A DNA stretch of 21,662 bases from NCBI GenBank assembly GCA_010014835.2, contig JAAAKB020000011.1, positions 194,818 to 216,479 of the forward strand. The letters are read 5' to 3'. The notes under the pieces were generated by a model. That model ran no database searches. It worked only from the letters and a program-made list of their open reading frames with translations, and was not told where the DNA came from. Of this stretch, positions 9,401-19,754 are shown piece after piece. Position numbers and translations under genes: made by a program. Source of the stretch: Apostichopus leukothele. Taxonomy: Eukaryota; Echinodermata; Holothuroidea; Aspidochirotida; Stichopodidae. Positions within the stretch are counted from its first letter, which is position 1. Each line of letters opens with the position of its first letter.

Positions 9401-12190
9401 TCATACATTCAAAAGAGACTTAATTCACACACAGAAACGTCATTGACTATTTAATCAATGGAAGTGAAATCAGGTACAACATAAATGTTTTACATACAAC
9501 TGTTTTATTAGTTAATGTTTCCATTAACGTCATGAATATGTTGTTTGACCACTTTAAATGATCTGCTGCCCTCTTGAGTAAAGATCAATCCTTAGTCTAA
9601 ACTTACAGTATTATACTTTTATAGTAGAGACAACAAGCCTAGGCTACACTGGATACAGGCACTGTGGATGAAATTATTAACCAGTAAAAGTTGATTAATT
9701 GAGACTTTTTCCAACTAAATAAAAAAAACTTCATAGAATTCACACAGAGTGAAATTTGCTGAAACTTTTAAAAATGTATAATAGTTCCATAACATACTTA
9801 AACCACCTTCACCTTAAGTTGTTACTTTTTTTATTTTTCCCAAGAAGTTAATATATATAATGAATATGAAGGTCAAACTGACAGATAAACTGTGAATAGA
9901 AAGGTTGTGGTTGTTTGTCTGTCTGTCCATTTGTTGTCAAATTCAAGATATTGAGAACATTGTGGGATTGGCTCCATGATGTTCTATATATATTCATCCA
10001 GTTTCTAAACATGAACTTACATCAGTACATATTAACCACACAGTAATGTTACAAAGGCGGGGGACAGTCAATAGTGTTACGTTACTTTCTCATCTGAACA
10101 CCAAAAAGTCACGCAACTGGCGGTTTATTAAAAATATCTGTGGGCTACTAAACTAATTACATGAAGGGGTCAAGTGGGTAATTTGAGGTCACACCTAGAT
10201 CTCAGTTATTTCTAGTATCAACAGGCAAGATTTACCCTACATGTGGCATACTTAGTAAGCTTGTAGTATCTTCTGGTACCTACATACCATCATAACACTT
10301 ATATCACAGTAAATTGCATGGAATCATGCCCACGTACAGCTCAACATGGAGATTTTTCTACAAGACATAGAATGCAACTATATACTTTGGTGATGTTTGT
10401 ATACAAATAATTTATTAAGGTACAGATTAAATGGTACGGTGGTTGTGTGTGGACAGGTACAAGAGAAGTACAAGAGAAAAGTTAGAAACACATCTTAACC
10501 AAAGAGAGAGAAATTGACAGAAAATGACACAAATGAAAGAAAAATATTAAGGTACATAAATACCCACAACATAAATTAATACAAGCCATCTATTAATATC
10601 TTACCTAATGATAAAAAAGCAACAAATTCCTCCATTTTGTGGAATTTTCAAAATATAAAGTATGGGTTTAATATAAAAATAAGTGTATATTAATTTTCCT
10701 TACTTCTCAAGGTTCTCAGTTTCCATAGCAACAAATATGGCATTATGAAAGTGACTTCTTTGCTTTTTGTCATCTTCTGAATGAAACATAAACAGTCTCC
10801 CACCTGTTTGGTTTTATAATTTAATTTAGAAACAAACATTTCACTAAATATTTGGAACCAAGCAAAAACATACAACTGTCCTCTAAATATTATTCTCAAA
10901 CATGTGAAAAAGTAAGCCACTGTGAAAGGTCTTTGAACTCTTGATAAACAAAATCAGCCTTCTCTCCCTATAAAACATTCACCCAGAATTGAGCTCTCAT
11001 TTCCTTCCACTCCCTGTTATGCTCTCACAATTTGGTACGGTTTTGAACTATGAGCAAAAATTCCTCTCATATCTTAATGAACTTATCTTGACCAAACACA
11101 GCTCCAACAATAATCCTGCGAGAACTCTCGTTGGCACAAAACTGTAAGGTTATTCCACATTGTTGCTCTCAGATATCATTAATTCAAATCATAACACTGA
11201 AACTCTGATAAGACACAGAGCAAAAGATAGACTAATTTTTAAGAAAACAATATTTTGTTCAAATATCAAGAAAAATTCCGCAACGCTGTAGTAGTAGTGT
11301 ATTATCAGAACACGCCGACACGTGCCGCACAAGAAAAAAGGACATATAAATCAATTTTTCGGCACGGTATTATCTCTGCGGGAGTCTGTGTGCTGCAGTG
11401 AAAGTTAAATGCGGAAATGAATCGTCGTGACGGCCTCAGCCAATAGGAATTGGAATACAACAGGGTATGTTGTGGGTGTGAGAGGGCAAACGGGGACATT
11501 TTCCAAGAAAGAGGAAACTGTTTTCTCAGTTCACTGCACTTTGACATTTGTGGAAAGACTGCGTGACAAACATGAGACTGAAGCAGAAGTTTTGAAAGAT
11601 TCACAGGTTTTGTTAGCTTTGGGAAGTTATCATTATCAAAAGCTTGCTCACAATGCTGTCTTACAGTTTTCATAGACCATACTTTTTGTCTCAAATGCCT
11701 GGCCAGATCAATTTATGTCAGCTTGTAATCAAATTTTTAACAAAAAACCAAGTGAAATGTTTGTTGATGAAGATAATAACTTTTGTCAATGTTTTACTAC
11801 TGAATTTTCCCTATTTTTTTCATTTATTGAATTTATTTTTTTGCTTCTCTTCACACAGGAACGCAAGTAATGGCCAACTTTTGGGCAATTCACCATAACG
11901 AACAGTACTGGGATGAACCACACGAATTCATGCCAGAGAGATTTCTAACTCCGGAGGGGCACTTACGTGGTTTGAGCGACTTCCCTTTCTTCATGCCCTT
12001 CTCGACGGGACAGAGGCGGTGTATGGGACAGACGATCGCACAAGCCGAGCTTCTGGTACTCCTAGGGACCCTCCTACAAAAGTTTACTTTCGAACTACCC
12101 GAAGATGTAGAAGCAGACTTGGAGGGCGAGGCGATGTTTTCTCTCATTCCTAAACCGTACAAGATCATAGCTCGAAGACGAGATGTATGA
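2581..12190 (+). CDS. Cytochrome P450, clan 2 (CYP17/CYP1/CYP2-like), microsomal; four coding exons, complete
   Basis: Join 2581-3466, 4845-4997, 8854-8958 and 11859-12190 gives 1476 nt: 491 residues plus TGA, within the usual range for the family. It is a heme-thiolate monooxygenase that should sit in the endoplasmic reticulum membrane and take electrons from NADPH-P450 reductase. Seen in order: hydrophobic N-terminal anchor (about 1-18), PPGP hinge (29-32), C-helix W118, I-helix A295-G-T-D-T299, ExxR (E352, R355), PERF (407-410) and heme loop F429-S-T-G-Q-R-R-C436-M-G with cysteine 436 as axial ligand. The stretch around GTQVMANFWAIHHNE and the F-helix region resemble vertebrate CYP17, so a steroid or other lipid substrate is plausible but inferred. 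Odd points: the C-helix arginine of WxxxR is Thr122, and M300 follows the catalytic T299. All coding introns are GT-AG and phase 1. The family call is firm; the subfamily is not. Confidence 0.93.
3467..4844 (+). other. P450 intron 1 (1378 bp)
   Basis: Phase-1 GT-AG intron that interrupts the I-helix codon Gly296, exactly at the AG/TDT motif. The donor GTACGA is weak; the acceptor follows a T-rich stretch at 4820-4844. It is AT-rich, and I find no coding exon, RNA gene or clear repeat family inside. Confidence 0.85.
4845..4997 (+). CDS. P450 coding exon 2 (I helix to start of K helix, residues 296-346)
   Basis: The 153-nt exon lies between a T-rich tract ending in CAAG and a consensus donor C/GTAAGT. 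It completes Gly296 and continues TDTMANTLQWSLLYM, the distal oxygen-binding part of the I helix. The J-helix region follows (KLQDELDNTLG), then LPYL leading into the K helix. D298 and T299 are the acid-alcohol pair that delivers protons to heme-bound oxygen in this family. Both ends are phase 1 and the length is divisible by three, so skipping it would keep the frame but delete the catalytic Thr. Confidence 0.92.
6313..6705. repeat. 15-bp minisatellite, about 26 copies, palindromic core ACTATAGT
   Basis: Unit approximately GTAACTATAGTATAT with drift at the last three bases and a few 1-6 base indels. About half the copies keep the exact 8-bp palindrome ACTATAGT. Because 15 is a multiple of three, two plus-strand frames stay open by periodicity, one of them from ATG 6256 to 6606 as a VTIVY-type pentapeptide repeat. 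I treat this as a by-product of the repeat and not as a gene. It lies within intron 2. Confidence 0.92.
6778..6843. repeat. C-rich tract flanked by 9-bp perfect inverted repeats
   Basis: CCAAGTGTC at 6778-6786 is the exact reverse complement of GACACTTGG at 6835-6843. Between them lie a CTAGGCACTAG palindrome and a pyrimidine tract ending in 12 C (6823-6834). AGTGTCTAG is also directly repeated at 6781-6789 and 6844-6852. It could form a hairpin with a C-rich loop, or be a remnant of a small element. Confidence 0.6.
8379..8470 (-). mobile_element. Probable 3' tail of a non-LTR retroelement (minus orientation)
   Basis: Read on the minus strand, a GC-richer block with a hairpin (GGGAC at 8423-8427 pairs with GTCCC at 8434-8438, six-base loop) is followed by a simple tandem tail of an AAACT-type pentamer (8379-8396). 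An alternative stem pairs GTCC 8434-8437 with GGAC 8445-8448. Stem-loop plus short tandem tail is the known 3' architecture of L2/CR1-type LINEs and their SINEs. The 5' limit is not visible, and no reverse-transcriptase coding remains. The family assignment is inferred. Confidence 0.5.
8854..8958 (+). CDS. P450 coding exon 3 (K helix ExxR, residues 347-381)
   Basis: The 105-nt exon follows a pyrimidine-rich stretch ending in AACAG and ends in a good donor AAAG/GTATGT. It encodes QAVIWEILRYC, with E352 and R355 of the invariant ExxR, then LGVPHAA, the beta-strand segment next to the heme, and GYFIPK. It is the shortest coding exon. Both junctions are phase 1, so it too is frame-neutral. The reading continues without a stop from exon 2 and into exon 4, which supports the model. 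Confidence 0.92.
8959..11858 (+). other. P450 intron 3 (2900 bp)
   Basis: Phase-1 intron with donor GTATGT and acceptor CACAG, splitting Gly382. It is mostly AT-rich and featureless. Exceptions are a GCGCCCTCTGT motif near 9191 and a CpG-containing island at about 11290-11640. ORFs within it show no recognisable domain. Confidence 0.85.
11859..12190 (+). CDS. P450 coding exon 4 (PERF and heme-binding loop, residues 382-491, stop)
   Basis: The 332-nt terminal exon follows a T-rich tract ending in CACAG. It encodes GTQVMANFWAIHHNE, then EFMPERFLTPEGHL (PERF, 407-410), then the signature FSTGQRRCMG (429-438) with the heme-ligating Cys436, and the L helix AQAELLVLLGTLLQ. The C-terminus is KIIARRRDV followed by TGA at 12188-12190. 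Gln439 replaces the acidic residue often found after the CxG. No frameshift or stop is present. Confidence 0.95.
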
Positions 12191-12690
12191 GCAAAGAATC
12201 CAAGACTTATTTATGTACTACTCCTCCTCATTTTTGATTAACAAGGATAAAATAATATTTGATTTAATATTAACATATATCACACACTTAAAACAGATGA
12301 GACACTAGTACTTACAAATGAAAGAGAAAAACAACAACAACAAGAGGAGCCTAGATTCAATTATGTTTTCAAAGAAGAGATGCCAGTTGTCAACAAATAT
12401 GGCTGTGAACAGTGGGACTGCTGCCCAGAAGGTAACATGCACAGTCAGTGTGAAGCTGGATAGCATATTACTGCCAGGGAGCTCGGAGTGGATCTTACAA
12501 TAATGAAATTGACTTGTACCGATATCGGTAACGTCTCGGCATATTAGACTACTGGGAGATTCTGATTATCAACAACAATGATATGTCAATTGATTAAACT
12601 TCATTGGAGGTTTATAGATCAGTAAATGAAACCCTTCAAATTATTAAAAGATTAAAAAAGGCAACTAGTAAGCTAAGAAATATCTAAGAC
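12191..12690 (+). other. Probable 3' UTR of the P450 with polyadenylation signals
   Basis: No AATAAA follows the stop within 500 bp. ATTAAA variants lie at 12593-12598, 12643-12648 and 12651-12656, and the last is followed by a T-rich stretch at about 12690-12718 that could be the downstream element. An ORF of 61 codons from ATG 12318 lies here; I see no domain in it and take it as chance. Confidence 0.4.
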
Positions 12691-12778
12691 CCTTTTCTTT
12701 TTACATTTCATGTTTTATTATTGAAATGAGGACATGGATCAATCCCTTCTATTGGGAGCTCTCACTCTCTACTTAGGG

Positions 12779-12840
12779 CAGACAATAGATTCATGGCTGT
12801 GACGGTAGTCTCACAGACTGAGTGGAGGTGAAAAACCACA
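12779..12840. other. Small perfect hairpin in 3' flank
   Basis: CTGTGA and TCACAG, six base pairs with an eight-base loop, near 12798-12817. It may be chance; no terminator function is expected in an animal genome. Confidence 0.3.
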
Positions 12841-13030
12841 GATAGCAGCAAAATCATCTCTTATTTCTAATGGGGTGTAAAGTAATGTCGGGTGGCCATC
12901 CAAAACATGCAATTATTTAAATCAAAACTGTAAGATTTGAACATCTTAGAGAGATAATGTAAGTAAGATTAATGATTAAAGTGAAATGAAAGTGCTCATC
13001 CCCTTTTGTCAGAAGTGGAAGCCCCCAATG

Positions 13031-13236
13031 CAGGGTTGATTTGCATGGCTGTTAGTGACGTGAGCATGGCTGACCAGAATTCCACCCCCTGGGAGGTTAA
13101 AGGTTGTACAGAAACTGCTCTTGTATTTATTCCTTTCTCTGTCTTAAACTTCCCTCACTAAACTAGAAGTTGTGGAAGAGGTTCCGTTTGTGCCCTGATT
13201 CAGTTGCCTCAGAGCAAGTTACAAATTGACGAAACG
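13031..13236 (+). promoter_or_regulatory. Candidate promoter plus non-coding first exon ending in a splice donor
   Basis: Within 200 bp are a perfect octamer ATTTGCAT (13039-13046), a CRE-like TGACGTGA (13056-13063), a degenerate direct repeat AGGTTA-A-AGGTTG (about 13094-13106) and a TATA-like TATTTAT (13124-13130). They are followed at a suitable distance by the donor ACG/GTGAGT (exon end 13236). The order fits an RNA polymerase II start with a short 5' UTR exon of a plus-strand gene beyond the window. Each motif alone is weak, and no downstream exon is seen. Confidence 0.25.
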
Positions 13237-13903
13237 GTGAGTTAAAAACTTCATACTTTGCTCTCACAAAATGGTTGCCTTGAGATGCCAGAACAGATTT
13301 TATTTGTTTGTGACAGTATGGCAGCATAATACAGAAAACCTGAAATTTAAAACGTCGATCGAGTTGTCAGAAAGGGAGTTATCACCTGCCGATTTGCTGC
13401 GGCTGGTTTTCTTTATCTCGTTTTGTCACATTTGATGAAGATCTAACTTTCTGTTTTCGATGCTACAATTTAAGTAACCTTCAGGTTTGTAACTAAGTGT
13501 GAAGAAAGGCAAGAAATATTGTATACATTTTAAGCATTCTGTTTATTCTGAACACATGCTGCTTTCTGATGGTATGCCACCTATTACACCATTAGCTTCA
13601 TCATAAATCAATGTAAGTGGCCTAAAACTAGTCATAGCAAGAATGAAACTTTGCAGGCCTCACAATAAATAAATATGTAACAAACTTTGAAAGGATGTAA
13701 GAATGTAATTTACTTTGGTAGACCAAGACCACGATACATTAGTCACTCCATTTCGCCGTGTTATAAGCATCACAATATTACCTGTACGGATGGCTTAGGG
13801 TAGGTAACGGCTATAGTACCAACTTGAAGAGCTAATCTGGACTACATCAAAGCTGATTCTACATAATTAATTAGTAGCTGTAGTACTACTAAGCCTATAG
13901 TCT

Positions 13904-14146
13904 TTAATAATCAAAACTCCCTCTAATCGCATAGGCGGTTAGTATTAGAGGCTGTATTCTACAGCACACGATGTCTAGAACTAATGTTCTGTTAGTAATG
14001 AAATGTTTTAACCAGTACATGAGGAGCAGGGTGTAGATTGAGACATTAAGGAAAAATCTACCAAAACCCTTAGTTGTTCCAGAAAAAAAAGCTGCTAATA
14101 TTAGAACCAGAAGAGCACCACCATTAAGGAATACATAGCATAGCAT
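13904..14146 (-). CDS. Hypothetical 80-residue ORF with two hydrophobic segments (doubtful)
   Basis: ATG-initiated minus-strand ORF. Residues about 2-22 (FLNGGALLVLILAAFF region) and about 32-46 (FFLNVSIYTLLLMYWL) are hydrophobic enough for membrane spans. I do not recognise the family. It overlaps an 8-bp perfect inverted repeat (CCTCTAAT 13920-13927, ATTAGAGG 13944-13951), which suggests a structured repeat instead of a gene. It could be a chance ORF or a decayed fragment. Confidence 0.15.
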   Translation of the reverse strand: MLCYVFLNGGALLVLILAAFFSGTTKGFGRFFLNVSIYTLLLMYWLKHFITNRTLVLDIVCCRIQPLILTAYAIRGSFDY

Positions 14147-16393
14147 TTGGTTTACTGATCAGTCACAACTACAAAAAATAATGCAGCTTTCACGAAGGTA
14201 TCTCAAACAAAGACACGTTGGAATTGCTCACGATCCTTCGAGTGAATGACTAGAAGAAATATAGAGTAGATATATACATAGAGTGGATAATTTACTCAGA
14301 AATGCTCATGGCATTTGTGATAACATGCCTACTTTTATCTTGTATTACATCAGAACTATAAATACAAGGTGTATTGTGGAGTGACCCTCTCCATACTACT
14401 TTCAAATATTTAATAAGTTATTAACTTTATATTTCTTGTGATGGTTTGTGTCAAAAAGGAAATCACTCCATTTTTGTGGATGAAAATATCCATCCATTGA
14501 AAATTTCTTTATTTGGTAGTTTTTGGGGGGTGGGGTAGGAGTTGTATGTCTAGGATTTATAAGTGACAAAAAAAAACAATAAATATCATTAACTGCTTAA
14601 GCATTACATCAAAAATTTCTGTTATTGGCATTGGACCTAAAACTAGAACACTGAAGCACTGTAAAAGTGAGCTAAGATAATGCCCATAGGAAACATACAA
14701 AAGTAATATTTAGTATAAAGAAGATCTACTTTTGTTTTGTAAAAAATGATCACAAAAGTCTTTCAAAAGTTCCAAGTACTTAATCACAGCGGGCTAGCAT
14801 TTTTATTCTTTCTTTTTTTTGACGGAGGAAGTTTGTATTAAACTTAAATATTTCTAGATCATTGAAAATATTTGAAAATTTACATGTAACATACTTTTGG
14901 TCATTTCAGGAGCTGTACAAAGAAAAAATAGTAATCATAATCATAATCAAGTTACCCAGACAATTTTTAAGTTTCTGTGTTTTTGGGAAAAGCAAAATGA
15001 ACATTTGTTTTAAAAATAACACATGATTGGTGATTCAGTGTACTATAAGTGTATAGAGTTTAAAAATTTATTAATGCTGTTGATCTGTATTCAAAAAAGA
15101 GAATTATAAGAGGTTGATTAAATCTTAAATATGAGTAAGAAGAAGTCTCAATAAAAATGATGAAACTACTATATATACAAAGAAAGCAAAGAGGTTTTTT
15201 TTTTTCTTTTCTTCCTTCCAACAAATTTATTTTAGGCTCTACTGGGATTTTAAATTATCATTACGTGATGAATCTTATCAAGGGCAAGAAAGAATAATGA
15301 TTCGTGTAATTTATTGAATAATTTTTGTTATGTAAATTATTATTATCACTAGTAATATTTTAGTATTTTATAGGCAGATTTTCCTAAAAGTAATGTTTTA
15401 GCTGATCAGTAACTTGCAACAGGATTATTAAACAGGATTGAATCTTGATCAAAGTTTTAGCGTTCTTTTACTTAAATATTCCATAATATATAGCAAGTAT
15501 GCACTGATTTCATTTGATGCTGGAAAAATTGTGTAACTTAGAAATGAATAAAATTAATTGTTAGAGGCAAAGTCAAAAGGTATTCCGGTGATTAATCTAA
15601 GGTCAACAAATTTCCCTGGTCTGTTTCAAATTAAAAAAGTTGAACAGTTAAACCCATGACTTGCACTGTCAGGAATATCCAAGTCTGACGAGACACTGTC
15701 TTAGATGTTCATTCTTCCCTCTTCCCATTCCTCCCCCTTTCCTTGTCCTACCTCACCCCTACTTCCAGGCCTATCCCTCCCTCCTAGCCCACCCACCCAA
15801 CTTCACTACAAATTCAACTGAAACTTCTGAAATTCTCAATCTCTGGTGTAAATCTCTAGCAATATTGAGAAAGGCCTCCTCCCCCTCCCCCTTCCCCAAC
15901 CATACTGTCAATACTGTTCCTTTTACATACCAAATTATTTTAACAAATTCTTCAACAACAACAAAATAAAAAATTATTAGTATAGCTACTTGAAGAATTG
16001 CAATCAGAGAAAGTTTGAAGATTCTGAACACGTGGAATGTTAGAGATATTATGAATTAGGGATGCAATGTTTCAAATTGAATGATTTTAATTCAATTAAA
16101 CAATTTATCTCAAGGAAAGAACAACATGAACATCTATCTATGCAAGTAGACAATTCATGAAAGCCATAGTGATGGAAAATATTTGCAAAAGTATTATATA
16201 AAAGTATTTTTTGTTTTTGATAGAATTTAAGCAATAATAAGTCGAAAAACTACTCAAGAAAAATAGAAATATTTATGAAAGAAGGTGAACAAACTTAATT
16301 TAATAGTGATGGCCATCCTCAGTTTAGACCAGACAGCTTAAAGCAACAATCAGGGACTTATTATATTGGTCTATTTTCTCAATGCTTATATAT

Positions 16394-16447
16394 ATTCTAA
16401 TCTCCATTGTTATTCTAATCTCCATTGTTATTCTAATAACAATTGTT
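16394..16447. repeat. 18-bp tandem repeat, about 2.5 copies
   Basis: ATTCTAATCTCCATTGTT occurs exactly at 16394-16411 and 16412-16429, with a partial third copy (ATTCTAATaaCaATTGTT) to 16447. A small, recent tandem duplication. Confidence 0.85.
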
Positions 16448-16969
16448 TATTCTATCTCAAACAGTTCACTAGCTCAGATATTTATCACGAAAAAGCACTG
16501 AAAATGTTAAACTATGAAAAAAAAGTATCAGATAAATACCAATTTAAATGACAATTAAACATTAATTGCAACTTCCACACTTAAGCTTCCATAGTGGATA
16601 AATCTGGTCTTCTTCCTTCCCATCTCAGTCCACCACTCCCCACCCCCCCCCTTCCACCCCCTCTCCTCTTCCCTACCTTATATCAAGATAAGACAAATAA
16701 AATCTGGGTTTCTCCTTTCTTTCTCCTTTTGTTTCATCTTTGAACTATGATATTGGAGTATGTTATCAATTTGCTTAAATTCCTTAACTGTAAAACATTG
16801 TGTGACAAAAAAATGTGTAATTCATTCCTGATAACAAAAAGTTTCAAACTGTTTCAAATGGTGGTTATCTAAGGGACACTGCTTTTTTTTTTTTGGGTAG
16901 TGCCAATCTTGATTTGAGAGAGAACCCCAAAAATTGTTAGTGCAGTGTCTCTAAATGAACCCATGGAGA

Positions 16970-17482
16970 ACTTTGATTGGATAAAAGAGTCATTAGTTTG
17001 TAGCAGGTTACGGTGACGCAGAGTTACCAGTGAAAGTAGAGTAAGAATGACCTTGTACTGGCTTGACTGTATTAACCACTCATTTTAGGTTCAAGAACCT
17101 CAACTTTTTAATATTTCTTTTTAAGCCATTCATGGAGTGAGTGCATGGTGGAGTTGTTTCAATATTGTCAAAAAGTTCAGCTGTGTACTAAGAAAACCTG
17201 TGAGTGATATATAATGTTTAACGTTTAAGTGAGTGAGCGTGTTGGGTAAACTCAGACTACTGATTACTCAAAGAGTGTAAGTGCGTGAGAAACTTTTTTC
17301 GACTGGGAGTATGTTCTCTCGCGCTGTCTGATAATCTATTCTGAATCTCTCTCTTGTGAAAGTTCTTAAGATTCACAAGAAAAGGATTTTACAAATGGAA
17401 AATAATATATTCCACGTTTATGGAGTAACATCAAATCAGTCTCCTTTGTAAGGATTTGACAGACCTTTACGGATTATAACTG
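16970..17482 (+). promoter_or_regulatory. Candidate upstream promoter or exon ending in strong splice donor
   Basis: An inverted CCAAT (ATTGG) and ATAAAAG lie at about 16976-16987. The segment that follows is less AT-rich than its surroundings and ends at a near-ideal donor CTG/GTAAGTGA (GT at 17483-17484). A 19-codon ATG frame near 17395 closes before the donor, so any exon would be 5' UTR. It could be the non-coding first exon of a gene to the right. Weak evidence. Confidence 0.2.
17087..17106. other. Short palindrome AGGTTC-AA-GAACCT
   Basis: Six-base arms around two bases at about 17088-17101. It resembles a tRNA T-arm only superficially; no cloverleaf could be drawn around it. Confidence 0.3.
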
Positions 17483-19267
17483 GTAAGTGACCACAAATAT
17501 TCAATTGTTTTAGGTTTTACACCATAAAATATACTTTAAATGGACAAAAAAAAGGAGTATAGAGATTGTTAACTTGACTACTTGTAAGAAAACAGTAAGC
17601 TGTCTATAGTTGATCTACATGCCTACATCTGCAAATTTACAGCTGTGGGTGTAATTAGTATGTGTTTTAACTATAGTATGATTCACAGTGTCACATTTTG
17701 ATGGGGAAAAAAGTAACATATTTGCTCAAATTCAAACGCAAAACAAAAATATTGTATTGGCAGAAATGCCTAGGAAAAGGTGATCATATTTGATATTGAA
17801 CTTCTTGCAATGTATGACGACTTATGCTGGTTTTCTCATCATTATGAAATGAACAAATAAATCAACAGATAGATCAACTAAAACAAATAGGGGAGCTTAC
17901 GACAATGTCAGTGATAAGGATATAACATTTCAGGTTTAGGAAGGCTTACAAAAATCTACTTAAACCTTTAAATCAATTTACTGTTTCTATCTAGCAAGCT
18001 CATACAAGTAAAGTCGGCCCTTTGAGGTTGATTAAAATATTATTTTAATTCTTTTGATCATCTGTCATAACGAAAAGAATTTGGTTTTAATTAAGTAATG
18101 TAGCATTAATGTCCAAACAATACAAAAGTAGTTTAGTTGCTCATGCAGGCAATAACTTTACCTTTTGTTTTTATTAATTTGATTATTTTCTTAATTACCC
18201 TAAATCTTTCTCATCTGTATCTATAAAGTTATTATTTCATTCATCAACCTGTACTTAAAATACCTGCTATTTTACTTGGTTTAGTCATATAACCCAATTT
18301 TACTCATTAAAATCTCAGTTTTTTTGTTCTTTTTTAAGTTTAAGAATTTTAATGAAAAAGTTTTAATTTTTTTTTCTATTGATGCCTATTTTTTTATATG
18401 GCAGTGTACACATATCAAGAATCAATAGTATGTGAATAAATTGGAAATAATATTATTCTCAACTCTCCTAACTTGTAATTTATCCTATGCATATATGTTT
18501 ACTTTTTTTTGTTTATGCTTGTCTTCCAATTTGAACAGTTTATTTATCACCCATCAAATCTTGAAAGCTTGGATTCCTACCGTCTTCAAGGTTTGATAAT
18601 CTTTGCAACTATTGATGCTACTATTTCCTAATTTCATAAAAAACAAGTAAAAATATTTCATTACCTTTTGAGATCTTGGATCAAAATTTCTACTGGGATA
18701 ATTATGTCAATGGTTTGGCACTTTTCAGGATCAGAGGGTCCCCCCCCCCCTCTCTCTCGGGTAAAGTTTTGGAGGGGGATTTCTGGTAAATGATATATCT
18801 GTCTATAGCACATTGGTAGTAACTTAACAGAAATAAATCATAGGCTTACAAGAAAGCAGCTGTGACTCTTTGTTGTTTCGTGATCAATTAATATGATGAA
18901 ATATCTCATCGGACAAAGAAGAAAAAAACACCCACTATTTAAGATTGTCTGCATGAAATAAATACAAAATATCATTTATTTGCAGTAAAATTATGACTTA
19001 TCATAATTAGATCTTTCCCTTCTTTTTCTCTGTGGACAGATAACATTCATCTTTCAACAGCCTTAAAAGCAAGGTCATATTTATGTAGAAGGCAAAACAT
19101 ATAAAAATAAAAGATGTGACGGTCATTTTTTCTTTTTCGTTGTGAATTTACTTTGGTGACATCGACAATTTCCTATACCAATGTTTCTACAATGATCCAA
19201 CCAAAAATATTGAAAGATTACCCCAGTCACTTAGGTTGGAATGGGATCATGGAAACTATATCAGTAG

Positions 19268-19336
19268 TTTAAGCAGTTCTAAAAAATAAATAATAATAAT
19301 AATAATAATAAAAAAAATATAAAAATTTAAGCAGTT
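19268..19336. repeat. (TAA)n / A-rich tract bounded by 11-bp direct repeats
   Basis: TTTAAGCAGTT occurs at 19268-19278 and 19326-19336. Between them is only A-rich and TAA-repeat sequence (TAA run about 19288-19310). The direct repeats look like target-site duplications around a retroposition tail with no body. A microsatellite arising next to a chance repeat is the alternative. Confidence 0.6.
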
Positions 19337-19345
19337 TTGTGGTCT

Positions 19346-19390
19346 TCAAACTGGGCCATCTATCTCCCCAAGATGGGGTCAGCCCAAGTG
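19346..19390. other. Nested hairpin-forming sequence
   Basis: CCCC 19366-19369 pairs with GGGG 19375-19378 (loop AAGAT). An outer GGGC 19353-19356 pairs with GCCC 19382-19385, extended by ACT/AGT with one bulge. It is a possible remnant of a structured repeat; no RNA family is recognised. Confidence 0.3.
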
Positions 19391-19754
19391 TCCTCTGCTG
19401 GGGTGTGCTAATCACAGCTATAGGACATACTTTCAATAAATGATCTACACCTACTACTGTCAGTTTAATTTCAAAAATATATGACCTGGGAATCACCTCA
19501 AGAGCTGGAAAGTCAAGAGAACTTTGCCCACTTTTAGAATGCTGCTAACTGTGATGACTATATGCATTGCCTGAAACAATTAAAGGCATCCATGTAGTCT
19601 AGTATAATTGCCTATAGTTGTGCACCCAAATCCCCCTTGCCCCCCCCTCTCCCTCAAGAGTACTAGGCCTCATACTCAGTGATTATTAGAAAACTGGTAC
19701 AGATACTTAATAAGCGTAAGATTAAGTACTCATACTCACATTGAACACCTTAAT

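Noticed and set aside
11305-11694. Minus-strand 129-codon ORF in intron 3
   Set aside because: No domain is recognised and a plus-strand frame overlaps it. GC-richer sequence lowers stop frequency, so length alone is not support.
15661-15969. 102-codon ORF and its minus-strand partner
   Set aside because: It starts with TTG and arises from a pyrimidine-rich low-complexity stretch.
17088-17101. Possible tRNA T-arm (GGTTCAAGAACC)
   Set aside because: No acceptor stem, D arm or anticodon arm could be placed around it.
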